Assembly (NCBI RefSeq): GCF_030864355.1
Contig: NC_083395.1
Span: forward strand, 2,418,001-2,482,000
Direction of reading: 5' to 3'
DNA from: Cutaneotrichosporon cavernicola
Taxonomy: Eukaryota; Basidiomycota; Tremellomycetes; Trichosporonales; Trichosporonaceae
Length of the DNA: 64,000 nucleotides
Below, piece by piece: positions 24,200 through 35,362 of this stretch (position 1 is its first letter; each line of letters begins with the position of its first letter). The translations under genes and the position numbers were made by a program. The notes below the pieces were generated by a model. The model saw nothing but the letters and a program-made list of their open reading frames with translations. It was not told the origin of the DNA and did not search any database.

Positions 24200-24414
24200 C
24201 TACCACTCCATGTCGTCTGGGTACGCAGCTTCAATGTCGGGTGCTGGTGCCTTGGCTGCCCTGAACTTGCGTTAACTTTAATGACATGAGGGTCGCTCAC
24301 CACCCCCCAAGTGCAAGCAAGCAACGCAACTGCGACGACTGCGACCTCGAGCGGACCGACACTGACAGCGGAGCGGGTATGCGATGATGTGGCGCCGAGT
24401 ATGAAGAGGATCAT
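24200..24414 (-). CDS. Small single-helix protein resembling ATP synthase subunit k (Atp19)
   Basis: Two exons (24301-24414 and 24200-24265) around a 35-base intron with donor GTGAGC and a TTAAC branch just before the AG. The 59-residue product starts MILFILGATSSHTRSAVSVG, runs through a hydrophobic helix (EVAVVAVALLACTWG) and ends FRAAKAPAPDIEAAYPDDMEW. Size, a short N-terminus with LG and His, one helix, then F-[KR]-[AS]-A-K and an acidic tail resemble the fungal F1Fo-ATP synthase dimer-associated subunit k by eye. That family is short and poorly conserved, so identity is tentative; that it is a gene is better supported, because the intron joins two frames without a stop. Any small mitochondrial inner-membrane protein is the alternative. 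Confidence 0.5.
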
Positions 24415-24774
24415 TTCTGCGTGTGTGGGAAACAAGCACACGTACTTGCTCCTATTTGAGTCTACTAGTTGCAAGCCTCGACTACGCCCAACCAGGGTGA
24501 ACCGAACAAGTTGCGAGGGGATGGGGACAGTAAAGCTCCAATTTCGGATCCCGTTTCCGTTCTGGCCTGCTGACTCGCTGCCCCACTTTCATTCTGCGCT
24601 ATTGTTGACATTCCTCAGCTCCCAGGACAGAGACAGATGCTTCCATCAGACCCATAGATCAACGTCAGTGCCACGCTCTGCCTTTGGTCCCTCCCCTTGC
24701 CATCTAGAATTACAGTCTCCATGTGCAGAGAATCGTACATCCCGTACAGAACCACGCCGCCAGATACAAGACGA
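24415..24774. other. Intergenic: promoter of the small gene and RPL18 3' UTR
   Basis: 360 bp between two minus-strand genes. Nothing else recognised. Confidence 0.6.
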
Positions 24775-25388
24775 TTACTTGTGGCTCGACTTGATCTTGA
24801 AGCCACGCGAAGCACGGCGACCACGGGCCTTCTCGAACTTGCGGCCCTTGGACTGAACGTAGGGCTTGGCGCCCTTGAGGGGGCCGCCGAAGTGGGCAAC
24901 GGCCTCACGGACGTTGCGCTTGCCGCGGAGGAGGACAGTGTTCGAGCCGGTGGGGGCACGGAGGGCGAGCTGGTCGAGGGTAAGAGCCTCACCGCCGGCA
25001 GCGACGATGCGGGCCTTGGCCGAGGCAGAGAAGCCGAGGGCGGCGACCGAGAGCTTGGGGAGGGTGGGCATGCGCTCGTCGTCGAGGACACGGCCGACGA
25101 GGACGACAGTCTTGGAGTTGTCGGGGTTCGAGCCCTTGGTCTCCTTGACGATGCGCGAGAGCGAGATGGGGGGGCGGTTGATCTGGTGTGTGAGTTGCGG
25201 TTCTGAAATTTTGGCTGGCTTGTCGCAAGACTCGGGCTTGCTTCCGCCTCGCGCTGACTCACCTTGCTCATAAAGAGACGCTTAAGGACGACCTTGTTGA
25301 AGCGCGACTCAGTGCGGCGGGCAAGGAAGCGGTAAAGCTTGACGAGGAGGAGGAGGTACGGGTCCTCGGACTTGGGGGCCTGGCGAGC

Positions 25389-25421
<33 letters not shown>

Positions 25422-25427
25422 GCCCAT
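24775..25427 (-). CDS. RPL18: 60S ribosomal protein L18 (eL18)
   Basis: Structural protein of the large ribosomal subunit. Two exons, 25263-25427 and 24775-25182, encode 190 residues, the normal size. It starts [20 protein letters not shown] and continues through [22 protein letters not shown] to the joint, then [14 protein letters not shown]; the C-terminus is [15 protein letters not shown]. The whole chain matches the family without gaps. The 80-base intron is longer than most here, as is common for ribosomal protein genes. Transcribed away from the kelch gene. Confidence 0.96.
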
Positions 25428-26442
25428 TTTGACTGTCGTTAGCATGCGGGGATATCGAACGGCATGGCCGCCCTCGCCGTCAAAGACGACTCTGTTCCAC
25501 CGCTTCTCTCGGCCACGACGTCCCTCTGTCAATACCAGCTTGGCGTAGCCAAGCTGACACTGCAACTCGAATGTCTTCACGCCGCAGCATGAATCACGAG
25601 CCCGCGATTGCTCTTGCTCTCGCGCAGAGTGAACAGTGTCCCCATAACTGGTGACACGGCCGGGCCTACGTCCATCCGCCAGCGCGCGCACGCGCTCACG
25701 CAAAGACGCAGGTCGAGGGCGGCGCCCCCGCGCCGAAGGCGCTCCCGACGAATACGACCGTTCTGGACGTCGCGACCACGGCTTCGCAGGGGCACGCCGA
25801 GCGTGCTCACCTTTTTTTGGTGGTTCTTGGTAGCGGACAAGGAGCAAGTCGTCGCAACAATCAGCTATCAACCAGGCCGTGGCACTGGCAGCCAGCAGCC
25901 AGAGAGCCAGGGAGAGGGTGGAGGGCCTATCGGCGGGTCGGGGTTAAAATTTAAGAAGACACGTGGTTTTGGAGGTACGATTTATTTTGATGCCGCGGCG
26001 GTCCGTGTCCACTTGGACCTCGTTTCGTTTGACGGATAAACACCCTAGTTCCCTCATTGTATTCTACGACGTGGCCGTGGCAGGCATTTTGTGTTTGTTT
26101 GGACGATGGGAACATTGAATGAGGTCCGAGCGTTAGTGAGGGGCGAACAAATGACAGTTAAACAATATGGCAAATTCAGTACACTGACGCTATGATCCAC
26201 TGGTAATACAGTAAACAAGGGGGAAGGGAGGAAACAGATTCAAATGGTATAGAGAGCACAAGCCTCCTTCCTCCCACGAGACTGACTTCTTTCTCGCGCA
26301 TCCCTCTGCCTTTTGCACCAAACAAACATTCACCAACAACACCACCCATCCTGTTCATCCACTCCTCCACTCCTCCACTCCTCAACTTCATACCTCTGGA
26401 CATCTCTTGAACACTACCATCAGACTCTGCGGGCTAGCTCAG
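25428..26442. other. Divergent promoter region RPL18 / kelch gene
   Basis: About 1 kb between head-to-head starts. A minus-strand frame at 25577-25871 has no recognisable motif and lies in the RPL18 5' region. The part just before 26443 is rich in CTCCACTCCT-type pyrimidine repeats (26350-26385), probably the 5' UTR of the kelch gene. Confidence 0.55.
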
Positions 26443-29400
26443 ATGACGCCCCCACTGGCGCTGGCGCTCGTCGTGGCCGTGGCGGTGCACGCCACGCTCG
26501 TAAACGCATACAATATGATTCCGCGGTATGTCTGCGTGGCAGCACAAAGTTGACAATAGGTGGGGTGCGGCAGTTGCAGTCCTCTCCCAACCCCCGACGG
26601 TCGTCATTCAAGGAGGCAAGACGGACCCCTCGGGACAGTTCTCGTACTCGTCGGCCCCAAACAGCGGGGATACAGTCGTCCTCCCTCTCATGGCCTCCTT
26701 CCCCACCTCTAACCCGCCCTATTCCCTCTTCCCCAATGGGCCCTCTTACGCATGGCACTGCCTCGCACCCCTCTTCTCCAAGGATGGGGAGTGGACCCTT
26801 CTCTCGTTCGGTGGCGACGGCGGCTGGGCATCGCCCATAAGCGACGTTCGTTCAGCTCACCTCCTAACCCTCAACCCCACTACTGGAACCATGAATTACA
26901 CCCAGCTTCCTGAGGGATTGGGCGCCCAGCCCAGCCGCCGCGTACGGCACTCTTGCGCTGCTCCGGCCTCGGGAGGTAAGGTATACATTACGGGTGGACA
27001 GGAGACGGACTACAGTGAGACGTTTGCACAGACCTTCGTCTTCGACCCCGAGAGCATGAGCTTTAGTCCACTCGTACACCTTCCTGCGGCCATTTACGGC
27101 CACTCGTCGGTACTCCTGTCCAATGGCACGCTTCTTGTCATGGGGGGAGTTACGTCACAAAGTGGTGCCATAGCACTCCAGCCTCTCGACACGTTGTACG
27201 CCCTCGACACCACGTCCAGCTCGGCAACGTGGGAGAGCATAAATGTCCCCGCCGCTCCGGTGGCACGGCGCAGTGCGTTTGCGACACTTAACCCCGACGG
27301 CTCGGTGTTCGTTTTCGGGGGCGCCGATGCCGAGGGCAAGCCCCTCAACGACGGGTGGATACTCGACCCGCAGCACCTGAGCTGGACGCAGACGTTTGAT
27401 GGAGGGAATGGTTAGCTTGGTGATGAGTCGTGAGCTGACAGCAGGGGTGTTGGGTAGATACGACCATGTCGCTGCGACGGGTGGCGGCGGCCAGGTGATC
27501 GTATTCGGAGGTGAGTGCATGTCGGGCTAGTGTGGCGTTCTTCACCACCTTCGTAGTCGCAATCCGCAACTTCATCGTCGCCATCGTGTCCCCCTTTCTC
27601 TCCCGACGCTCTCTCTCTTCACAGCCTTCATCCGTTCTCCAAGCCTACGGCTTAGAATCCCACTGACAATAGGCTACGGCAAGAGTGCGCCGGTTCCTCC
27701 GGACACGATAATCATCAACTCGAGGGCCGCCCCCGTTGGCATGCACGCCTCGGGTTCTGGGACCGGCACTCCTGCCACTGATGGGAGCACCGGCTCTGGC
27801 ACTGGGGGAAGAGGCACTGGGATTGAGGGCGACACTGGAGCTGAAAGTGGCACTGGGACCAGCACAGGCGGTGGAACCAGCGGCGACCCCAAAACTGACT
27901 CAACCACCGGCTCCAACACTGGGAATGGCTCTCACAACCCCGGCACAAGTACTCTGCCGGAGTACACGCCCGCTTCCGTAACTAGTAATTCTTCCAGCAC
28001 CGACACTGGTGGGTCTCATGACAACTCAGGTTCGACCAGTGGGGAGAACGTCTTAACCGCAGGCACTGGGGTGGGCTCACCAACACCGACGTCCACAGAC
28101 TCGTCGTCGCCCATAGGCGCAGCGCCGAGCATTGCGCCTCTTACGCTGGGTCTCACTGTCGGCCTGATCGGCGGCGTGTTACTCCTTGGCTTCGCCTTGC
28201 TCATGTTTTGGTGGTGTCTCCGCCGCCGCCGCCGCGCCAAGAAGAATGAGGAGGACCGCCAGAACCTCATCCAGGATGACATGGAGAAGGGCGCCTTGGA
28301 AAAGGGTGCAGTTCTCCGCAACTCGCCGCGCGACAGGGGCCACCCGTCTCCGCAGCGGCAGAAATCCCTCTTACAGCGCCTCGGCACCAAGATCTGGCGC
28401 CGGCCCGCGTACGTCCCTCTGGGTGGTGAACCGTACCGCAAACCAACCATCTTCGCCGCCGAGACGCGGGACCACTTCCAGCCTCAGCCGCTGCTCCCTT
28501 TCCAGGGTGAGAACAGCCTCCCGCTCCCACCTAAGCCGTACAATCCGGACGACATCGTGTTTAGCCACGAGCGTGACATGGGTGTCCGTGGCGTCCCCGG
28601 ATGTTTAAGCAGAAACCCTCGCAGTGCCGTCAGTGGCGAGGCCGTTGTCGCAAGCGCTGTGAATGGGCTCGCTACGCGCCCGAGCTACAGGCCTCAACGG
28701 ACTGCCGAGCTTAGCAACATCACACCGTTTCCCTACACCGCGCCTGCCCCTGAGCCCATCGCTCCAACTGTTGTCGTCATAGGAGGGGAGACTGCAAAGG
28801 CGACCCACGAAATGTATGAGTCGGACGCGCACTTGTCCGACGCATACGACGCCGACGAGAGTTCGGCTGGTCACCGGATACTCGAGCGACCCTTACCCCA
28901 CCCGCCCGCGGAGCCCAGTCAGGTCTACGTCTACCCGCCCCTCAGTGCGACCAGCTCGGCCTCGTCCGCGCGCAGCCACGGCAGCGACGCCTACACATCA
29001 GAGGCGTCGAGAGGTGTCCCCGCCGTCGCGCAGCTGATTGGTGTCGCCGGGGGACTGAGCGGAGCGACGATGGCACGTGCCTCCTCAAAGCGCATCTCCG
29101 GCAAGCGCGTCTCAGGCCGGAAACAGACAGCACCATGGGACGCTTGGGACCCGAAGAGCGACACCGAGTCGAGTGCGTACCACTACCCCCTTGGGCCCAA
29201 AATGGGCACCACCGTCTACGACCCGGCCGGTAACCGCCTCGGATCGGCCCTCCACGCGCGAACGTACTCCAACCCCTTCACGGACACCGACGACGATGCG
29301 CCCCTCCTCCTCCCACCGAAAGAGAACCTCGGCGTCCCGTTCCCTGCCCTGGCCCTCTCTTCCCAGGCTCTCCTCCAGGCCAAGCCCCTCCCGCTGCCCC

Positions 29401-30797
29401 AGGCCCATCCCCAGCCGGTCTCAGTCAAGACAGTTCCTAGTGCGAGAGAAACGTCGCAGGAGGCGGACATAACCTCGGTGCACTTTGGGCCCCGGCCTAT
29501 GCCCGCCTCACCTCCGCCGCCGCTCCCACTCAAATCTCTGATGTGCGCCGAGCTTGGCGCTGAGCTCGAGGTACATCGTCTGAGCGCGGTCGAGAGCATG
29601 AGGAGCGCAGCCTCGCATTCGAGTGTATTCGGCGCCCTCGGCGAGCGCGACCTCGACTTATCATTTGACTTTATCCCCCCCGTCGCGGTACCTTCGCCGC
29701 CAGCTAGCTCGTCGCCGTCAGCTAGCCCGTCGCCGCCTCCTTCGCCTAGCCCAGCCCGCCTGCACATGCCCTCGCACTTCGAGATCCCCCTAATCTCGAG
29801 ACCCACTGTCGAGAGCGTGGAGGACGACATCTTGGAGGGCACCACTGGACCCCTTACAGCCTTCGCCGGGCTTGGGATCTACACCACCCGCAAGATGAGC
29901 GGCGGATCGGACAAGGAGTTACCACCGCGCCCAGAGTCGCCAGAGCCCATGTCACCGCCGTCCACCGAGTCGCGTCTCCCCCATCATCTCCAGTACCCTC
30001 CCCCTCCTCCCCTTCCGGTGTGTCCCTCCTCTCCACTGGGCAGCCTCGACTCGCCGCCAACCGTCACCGCCCCACTCCGGGTACGCCCGCGTTCCAGGCC
30101 GCCGTCGACCGCGGAGATGAGCGGGGACATGATTACGCCAGCGAGCACGCGAAGTCCCAGCGGCGCCGAGGCACCACTTGCCCTCTCGGCCATGGAGTCG
30201 CCCAGGTTCGCGGTGCTTGAGGAGCCGCCCAGTCTTGCGACGCTTGACGGACCACCCAGCCTCGCTGCTCTCGACCGCGTTCTCCAGATCTTATCGCCCT
30301 CGACAACGGGCACAAGTCGGACAAGTAGCAACAGCAGCCTGGAGAAGTTCAAGAGCAGCTTCCCCACCCTCTCGCCCGCTATCACCGGCGCGAGTGCATC
30401 GAGCTCAGGGTTGTCACCAACACCGCCGCCCACATCCCTCGCCACTCGGTACATCGGCCTACCTCCCTCCTCACCCAGCAGGCTGCCACCCTCCCCTCTG
30501 GCCGTACCCCCACCCTCCCCCCTCGCAGACAGACCCGCGCCACCAAAAACTCCCACTCGGTCCGCGACAATACCCGCCCGGCCCAGACCCGCCCACACTG
30601 CGCCAAGCACACCCACCCACCACCGGGTACGACAGGGCTCGCTTGCGAGCTTTCCGAGCCAGGCGTCCCTCCGGCCGGGACAGGATGGGTTCGTGTCCAC
30701 CATGGTGAGCAACATCAACCTCCGCGACACGCCAGAGAGCGTGCGCAGCGCGCGCCTCGACAGCGATGAGGGAAGCGTGTTTTCGCGGTATCAGTAG
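26443..30797 (+). CDS. Membrane-anchored kelch beta-propeller protein with long cytosolic tail
   Basis: Introns at 26526-26559, 27411-27444 and 27511-27672 give 1374 residues. A signal peptide (MTPPLALALVVAVAVHATLVNA) leads into kelch-type blades, marked by repeated Gly-Gly and Trp/Phe signatures: LLSFGGDGGW, KVYITGGQETD, TLLVMGGVTSQ, SVFVFGGADAEG and QVIVFGG. A Ser/Thr/Gly-rich stalk follows (about 27740-28100), likely O-glycosylated. A transmembrane helix (LGLTVGLIGGVLLLGFALLM) ends in a strong stop-transfer (RRRRRAKK) near 28150-28245. The remaining roughly 850 residues are disordered, Pro/Ser-rich and presumably cytosolic. This is a known fungal layout (kelch ectodomain, one helix, disordered tail), but I know no assigned function; cell-wall or polarity sensing is possible. 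Confidence 0.85.
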
Positions 30798-31347
30798 TTG
30801 GAGGGTGAGAGGGTGAGAAGTCAAGTGAGAGGTGAGAAGTCAAGTGAGAGGTGAGAAGAGTGAGAAGAATTGAGATGAGAAGTGAGAAGTCAAGTCGATA
30901 GAAACACGAGGACGATACCTAGATGTTGCTGTGTATGCATATACGATTGTGATGAGTGGGGGAGTGGATAGTGTTAGCTTGTCGAATGTCGACTGACTGA
31001 CAGCTGGGAGCTTGGCCGCGTTTGTCCTAGCGACGGATCAGAAGCTTGGGAGTACCCTCAGATTTTGTCCAACGAGCCAACATCCAGCGAAACCTCCACC
31101 GGCACCAGTGAGCGACGCCATTCGAGAGACACCTGGTCTGCACCAGAAGAGAAACCCACCCAATCCCAATCAATCTATCACCGCAATTCCAGTCAGCACA
31201 ACAGTGCAAAGCCAAAAAGTCCTCCCGCGCTTCTCTCAACGACACGGATCTGTACTCTCGCTGCTTGCCACACTTCTACTGCAGTCTAGCCAAATGGCCA
31301 GCGAATGCATCCCTACGTCGTACAAGCCTAACCTCGGGGCACCACGC
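30798..31347. other. Intergenic between convergent kelch gene and RPS15, with GA-rich repeats
   Basis: Two 3' UTRs. Just after the kelch stop, 30803-30895 carries several imperfect copies of GTGAGAGGTGAGAAGTCAA. No gene seen. Confidence 0.65.
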
Positions 31348-32169
31348 TTACTTGAGCGGGACGCTGGCGTTAGAATAATCACAGTCAACAAGGCATAAAG
31401 TACGCACAACCGGGAGTTGGCCATGTTGGCGCCACGGCCGTGGCCGACGGGCTTGTAGGTGATCGAGAACTCGCCGAGGTAGTGGCCAGTCATCTCGGGC
31501 TTGACCTCGACCGTGGTGAAGGTCTTGCCGTTCTGGCGTCAGACATGTTTCAAAACCGCTGTATCCGTCGCGCAAACTCACGTAGACACCGACAACCGAG
31601 CCGATCATCTCAGGGACGATGATCATGTCACGGAGGTGGGTCTTGACCATGACGGGCTTGGCGTGGGGGCCAGCCTCCTTCTTGGCCTTGCGGAGCTTCT
31701 TGATGAGGCGCATGGGGCGCGACTTGAGACCACGCTGGAAGCGACGGCGGGCACGAGCGTGGACGATCTGGTGTGAGTGGTGAGTGGGGGGCGGTTGGAC
31801 GCCTCGAGGAAGATGGCCTCGCCGCCACTCGGATCAACGCACCTCAATGAACGCCTCGTTCGAGAGGTCGAGGAGCTGGTCAAGCTCGACGCCACGGTAC
31901 GAGTACTTCTTGAACGAGCGCGAAGCCTTCTTGGCGGCAGCGTCCTCACCGGAAGTAAACTCAGCCTGCGGTCAGTGCCTGTTCGTGTTCGTGCAGATCT
32001 TCGTCGGCGTCCCGTCCAGCTCGTCTCGCGCACACTGGGCACTTCGCAATGTCGCGCGTCGCGCACGCATTCTCATCCTCTTCTCGACATTGCCCCCCTT
32101 CATTCCCCTTCGTGTGGCCCCCCCTCCTCCATGGTGCCCTCTCTTCGCACGACCAGCGATACCCACCAT
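31348..32169 (-). CDS. RPS15: 40S ribosomal protein S15 (uS19)
   Basis: Small-subunit protein near the decoding centre. Five exons by my reading: 32167-32169 (the ATG alone), 31843-31965, 31582-31767, 31408-31532 and 31348-31363, together 150 residues. The chain reads [53 protein letters not shown], LVxTHLRDM-type core ([19 protein letters not shown]), [18 protein letters not shown] and the C-terminus NSRFVPLK. The last exon carries only five codons plus the stop. First intron donor is GTGGGT directly after ATG; the 201-base intron is long for this genome. The start exon is the least certain part. Confidence 0.92.
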
Positions 32170-32906
32170 GATCTGTGGTGCGAACGGAATCGAACGGGGA
32201 AAGATGGGTCGCGGGGAAGGAGTAGCGCGCGGAGTGTCGAGTGTCGAGAGTCGAGAAGCGAGAGCGTCAGCAGGCGGTCGTGGTTGTCGTCGATGGCACG
32301 CACGATTTTTGGTAGAGAGACGGTTAATGGCCACCAAACCTCGAAACCACCACCAGCAGGGAGCCTTCGAGGGCCAAACCCCGGTCGGGAATTTGGCAAA
32401 CTCTGTGTGGCAGTTAGAAAATTGTTTCAACCCCCAATTTAACAATTGATTCCGCGTCCACCGTTTGGACCTATACTCGCTGATCACCAGAAAGATGATG
32501 TTCTCTTTCAACCCCGATGCGTTCTTTGGAGCGCTCGCCATCCTTCGCTTACGAGGACCGACGAAACGGAGCGGGGTGAGAACGACTCCAGCGCAAGGCA
32601 ATGACCGCGTCAGCAGTCTTAGCTGGCAGACCTTGTCTGCTTGCTGCCGAGCAATGGATACACTGCACCATGCAAACCCCTACGGTCCTTGTACACTCTA
32701 TACGGCATCCGTGTTTTGGCCCGCCAACGCTGCTTCGAGCCCTGGGCGCTCTCACATACTCAGCCCGTAACGTCCATACATGCCCGCTTCCTTGCTTGCT
32801 TGCACATCTCTCGCTCACTCTCCATAATAATATCTACGTGTGCTGGTTACATCAGGCTGCTCCGCAGCCGCAGCTAATATCTCATCTGTGGATGCTACAT
32901 GAACGC
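32170..32906. other. Intergenic NOT3/5 3' side and RPS15 promoter
   Basis: 737 bp upstream of RPS15 and downstream of the next minus-strand gene. Frames present are short and without motif. No gene seen. Confidence 0.6.
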
Positions 32907-35066
32907 TCAGTGGTCGGAAAGCCAGCGGTACTAGTCTGTCAGCACTAGTCCCTTCACAGTCCACAACACTCACCTCGAACCGGAAGTCGCTCTTGCGGCG
33001 CTGGCACCAAGAGTTCTCCCAGTCAAAGTAGTAGTATCCACCCTGCTCGTAGTCCTCGGTAATGGCCTGTGGGTTGTGTGCGCGCTGGAACCATGTCAAG
33101 TACTGCTTGTGGAAGCGCCAGCTCTGGCGCTTGAGCTCCTGGGCTGCGAGCCACTGCTCGTATGTCCCTGTCATGTAGTAGAAGATGTAGAACAGCTGGT
33201 CCAGCTCGAGACGCTGGTAGATGCTCTTGTCCTCGAGGAGCGGTAGGCGCGCCTGGGAGTAGTACGACGGCGTCTTCACGGGGTTCTGGGGGTGGTAGTA
33301 CCGTGGCCTGGTCGTTAGCTCTGGTAGAGAGAATGACTCACGGTTCAGCGTCGACCTGGGCAGGCGCGTTACGGAAGGAGCCGTCGAGCGCGTTGTGGAG
33401 CTCATCGGGATCAGTGGTCCGGCGGTCAGCCATCTCCTTGGCGACGCCGAAGCTCTGCATGAGACTCTCGAGAACAGTCTGGTCCTTGCGCGGGCTCTGC
33501 GCGTAGTTGGCAGCGGTGGTGGTGCGCGACGAGTCCGCCTGCGGCAGCTGCGACAGTGAGGACAGCTGCGAGACGCCGCCATTAATGTTGCTAGGAGGCT
33601 CCGCAGACACAGGCGAGGGGGTGGCGGAAATGCCTGGGGGAAGCGATGGAGGATGTCCCTGTACGTCAGCACTGGACGACGGGATAAGTGACTCACGTTG
33701 GACTGCGAAACGTCAACAGCAGAGGCCGCCGTTGAGGGAGCGATAGATGCGGACGTCGAAGTCTCCTCTGTTGGTGCCTCGGTCTCGGAAGGCGTGGCAT
33801 CGTCGGCGACGGACACCGTGGACTCAGCCTTGTGGACGACTGCGGGAGGCTCAGGAGTGTGGTGTGCTGGAGGATGAGATGCTGCCCCAACAGCGGCGGC
33901 AGCGGCAGCGGCATAACGGATAGGCGGCAGCGGTGCAGGTTTGGCTGGTGGCGCTTGGACTGGTGTTGGAGGTTCGGGCGCGGCGGGCTCGGCCTTGAAC
34001 TCCTTCTCCTTCTTCTCTTTGTCCTCTGTTGAGATCAGAAAGTGTCTCGACAAGTTGCCACCCAACTCACTTTTCCGGCTTTTTGTCGTCACCGGACTTG
34101 GTGGAGTGTCGTCTTCAGCAGCTGTAGATGCGGCGGCAAGACGTTTGGACTTTCTCTCCTCCTTGGGCGTCTTGGAAGGAGTTTCGAGCGTGTCCGCGAC
34201 AGAGCTGGTGTCGATGTTGGAAGAGTCCTCGGCCGTATGTCCGTAATCGGCGGGGTTGTACTCCTCCTCAACGTCCTGCAGGTTGAGGTCATCGTAGATG
34301 CCGAGGTCAAAATCAAAGTCTTCCTCGGTGTTGGCCTCGACAAAGTACTTGACGTCCTCCTGGATGTCCTCGAGTCTGTCGATTGTCAATTGCCCGTTCT
34401 CGAACATGCGCTGCACAATCTCCAGTCGCCCGATGTGCCAACCGCGTCGCTCGTTGAGTTGTTCAAGCTCGATGAGGCGTTCTGAAGGTTGCTTCTTCTT
34501 GCGCCCGGCCGACTGCAGTTGTTCTTGTTCGGCCTCGGTGGCCTCGATCTGTCGAGACAACTCGTCGGTTGTAGTGCCGATCCAATCGATCATGTCGCGC
34601 CTGGCCTTTTCTGCTGGGTCTAACCGCGCGGCTGCGATCAAACCTTCTTTGGAGAAGGCTTTCATCTTCATTTCTTTTTCTAAGGCTTTGAAGCGTTCCA
34701 TTTGCTGAGAAACGTGTCAGCGCAAGTTGCGGAGCGGGGGACGCGTCTTCCGCACTCACTGTCTCGATTAGCTTGCGGTTATCGAGAAGTGCGCTCTTGT
34801 CCTTGATATCGCTACTGCCCAACCAGACCTTGATCTGGTCACGCATGCGCTGGAGCTTCTTGATCTGTGTCTTGAGATCTGTCTCGAGCTTGTCCTTCTG
34901 GGTCGCATTGGACGCATGGTTGAGCTTATCAAAGGTGGACTCAAAGGTCTCGACGCCGGTGGCGACAGACTTGAGTGTTCGATCGATCTCGGCTGCGGGA
35001 TGCATGAGCAAGGGTTCCATACCGATCCTCAAGGATGTACGCACTCTGTAGCTTCCTCAACGCCAT
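32907..35066 (-). CDS. NOT3: CCR4-NOT complex subunit Not3/Not5
   Basis: General mRNA deadenylation and transcription regulator; single Not3/Not5 homologue seen. The first exon is tiny: MALRKLQ, then a joint giving [24 protein letters not shown], the family N-terminus. The Not3 N-domain continues as coiled coil to about 34300 ([42 protein letters not shown]). A disordered Pro/Ala/Ser-rich middle follows. The C-terminal NOT box is clear: [49 protein letters not shown] and [14 protein letters not shown]. The last intron acceptor is ACTAG, giving the end FEYRWLSDH with TGA at 32907-32909; using the nearer CAG instead would give an unrelated tail. Confidence 0.92.
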
Positions 35067-35362
35067 GGTGGATGAACAATGTTGTCGAAGGAAGGTGTTG
35101 ACTGTATGCTGTACGACGATGGCAAGAGGTAGTCAGGTGGTGCCCCCTCCGCCTTTCGCCGGACAATGCTCACGCCTATTGTTTCGCTGCTCATCACGTG
35201 ATGATTTAGCATGCCTAAATATATAGGCATGCAACAGACGCGTCGCTGTGGGTTATGGTGCGTGTAATGTGGAGGTCGATTTGGACGCGACGGCTTTCCC
35301 GGCTTTCCTGAACTTGAGCTACTTCCAGACTCTGTTCTTGTCGACCTCCTCTCATCACAGCG
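35067..35362. promoter_or_regulatory. Shared promoter NOT3 / DPB2
   Basis: 296 bp between head-to-head starts. It contains a near-palindrome around 35211-35232 (AGCATGCCTAAATATATAGGCATGC), whose core GCATGCCTA and TAGGCATGC arms pair around an AT-rich centre. Function unknown. Confidence 0.45.

Noticed and set aside
24615..25871. 418-codon minus-strand frame overlapping RPL18
   Set aside because: Mostly a frame shifted from RPL18 plus its promoter; low-complexity Ser/Arg/Pro composition.
32815..32906. Read-through extension of NOT3 ([11 protein letters not shown]...)
   Set aside because: The GTGAGT donor and ACTAG acceptor give the family end FEYRWLSDH; the extension is intron and downstream sequence.
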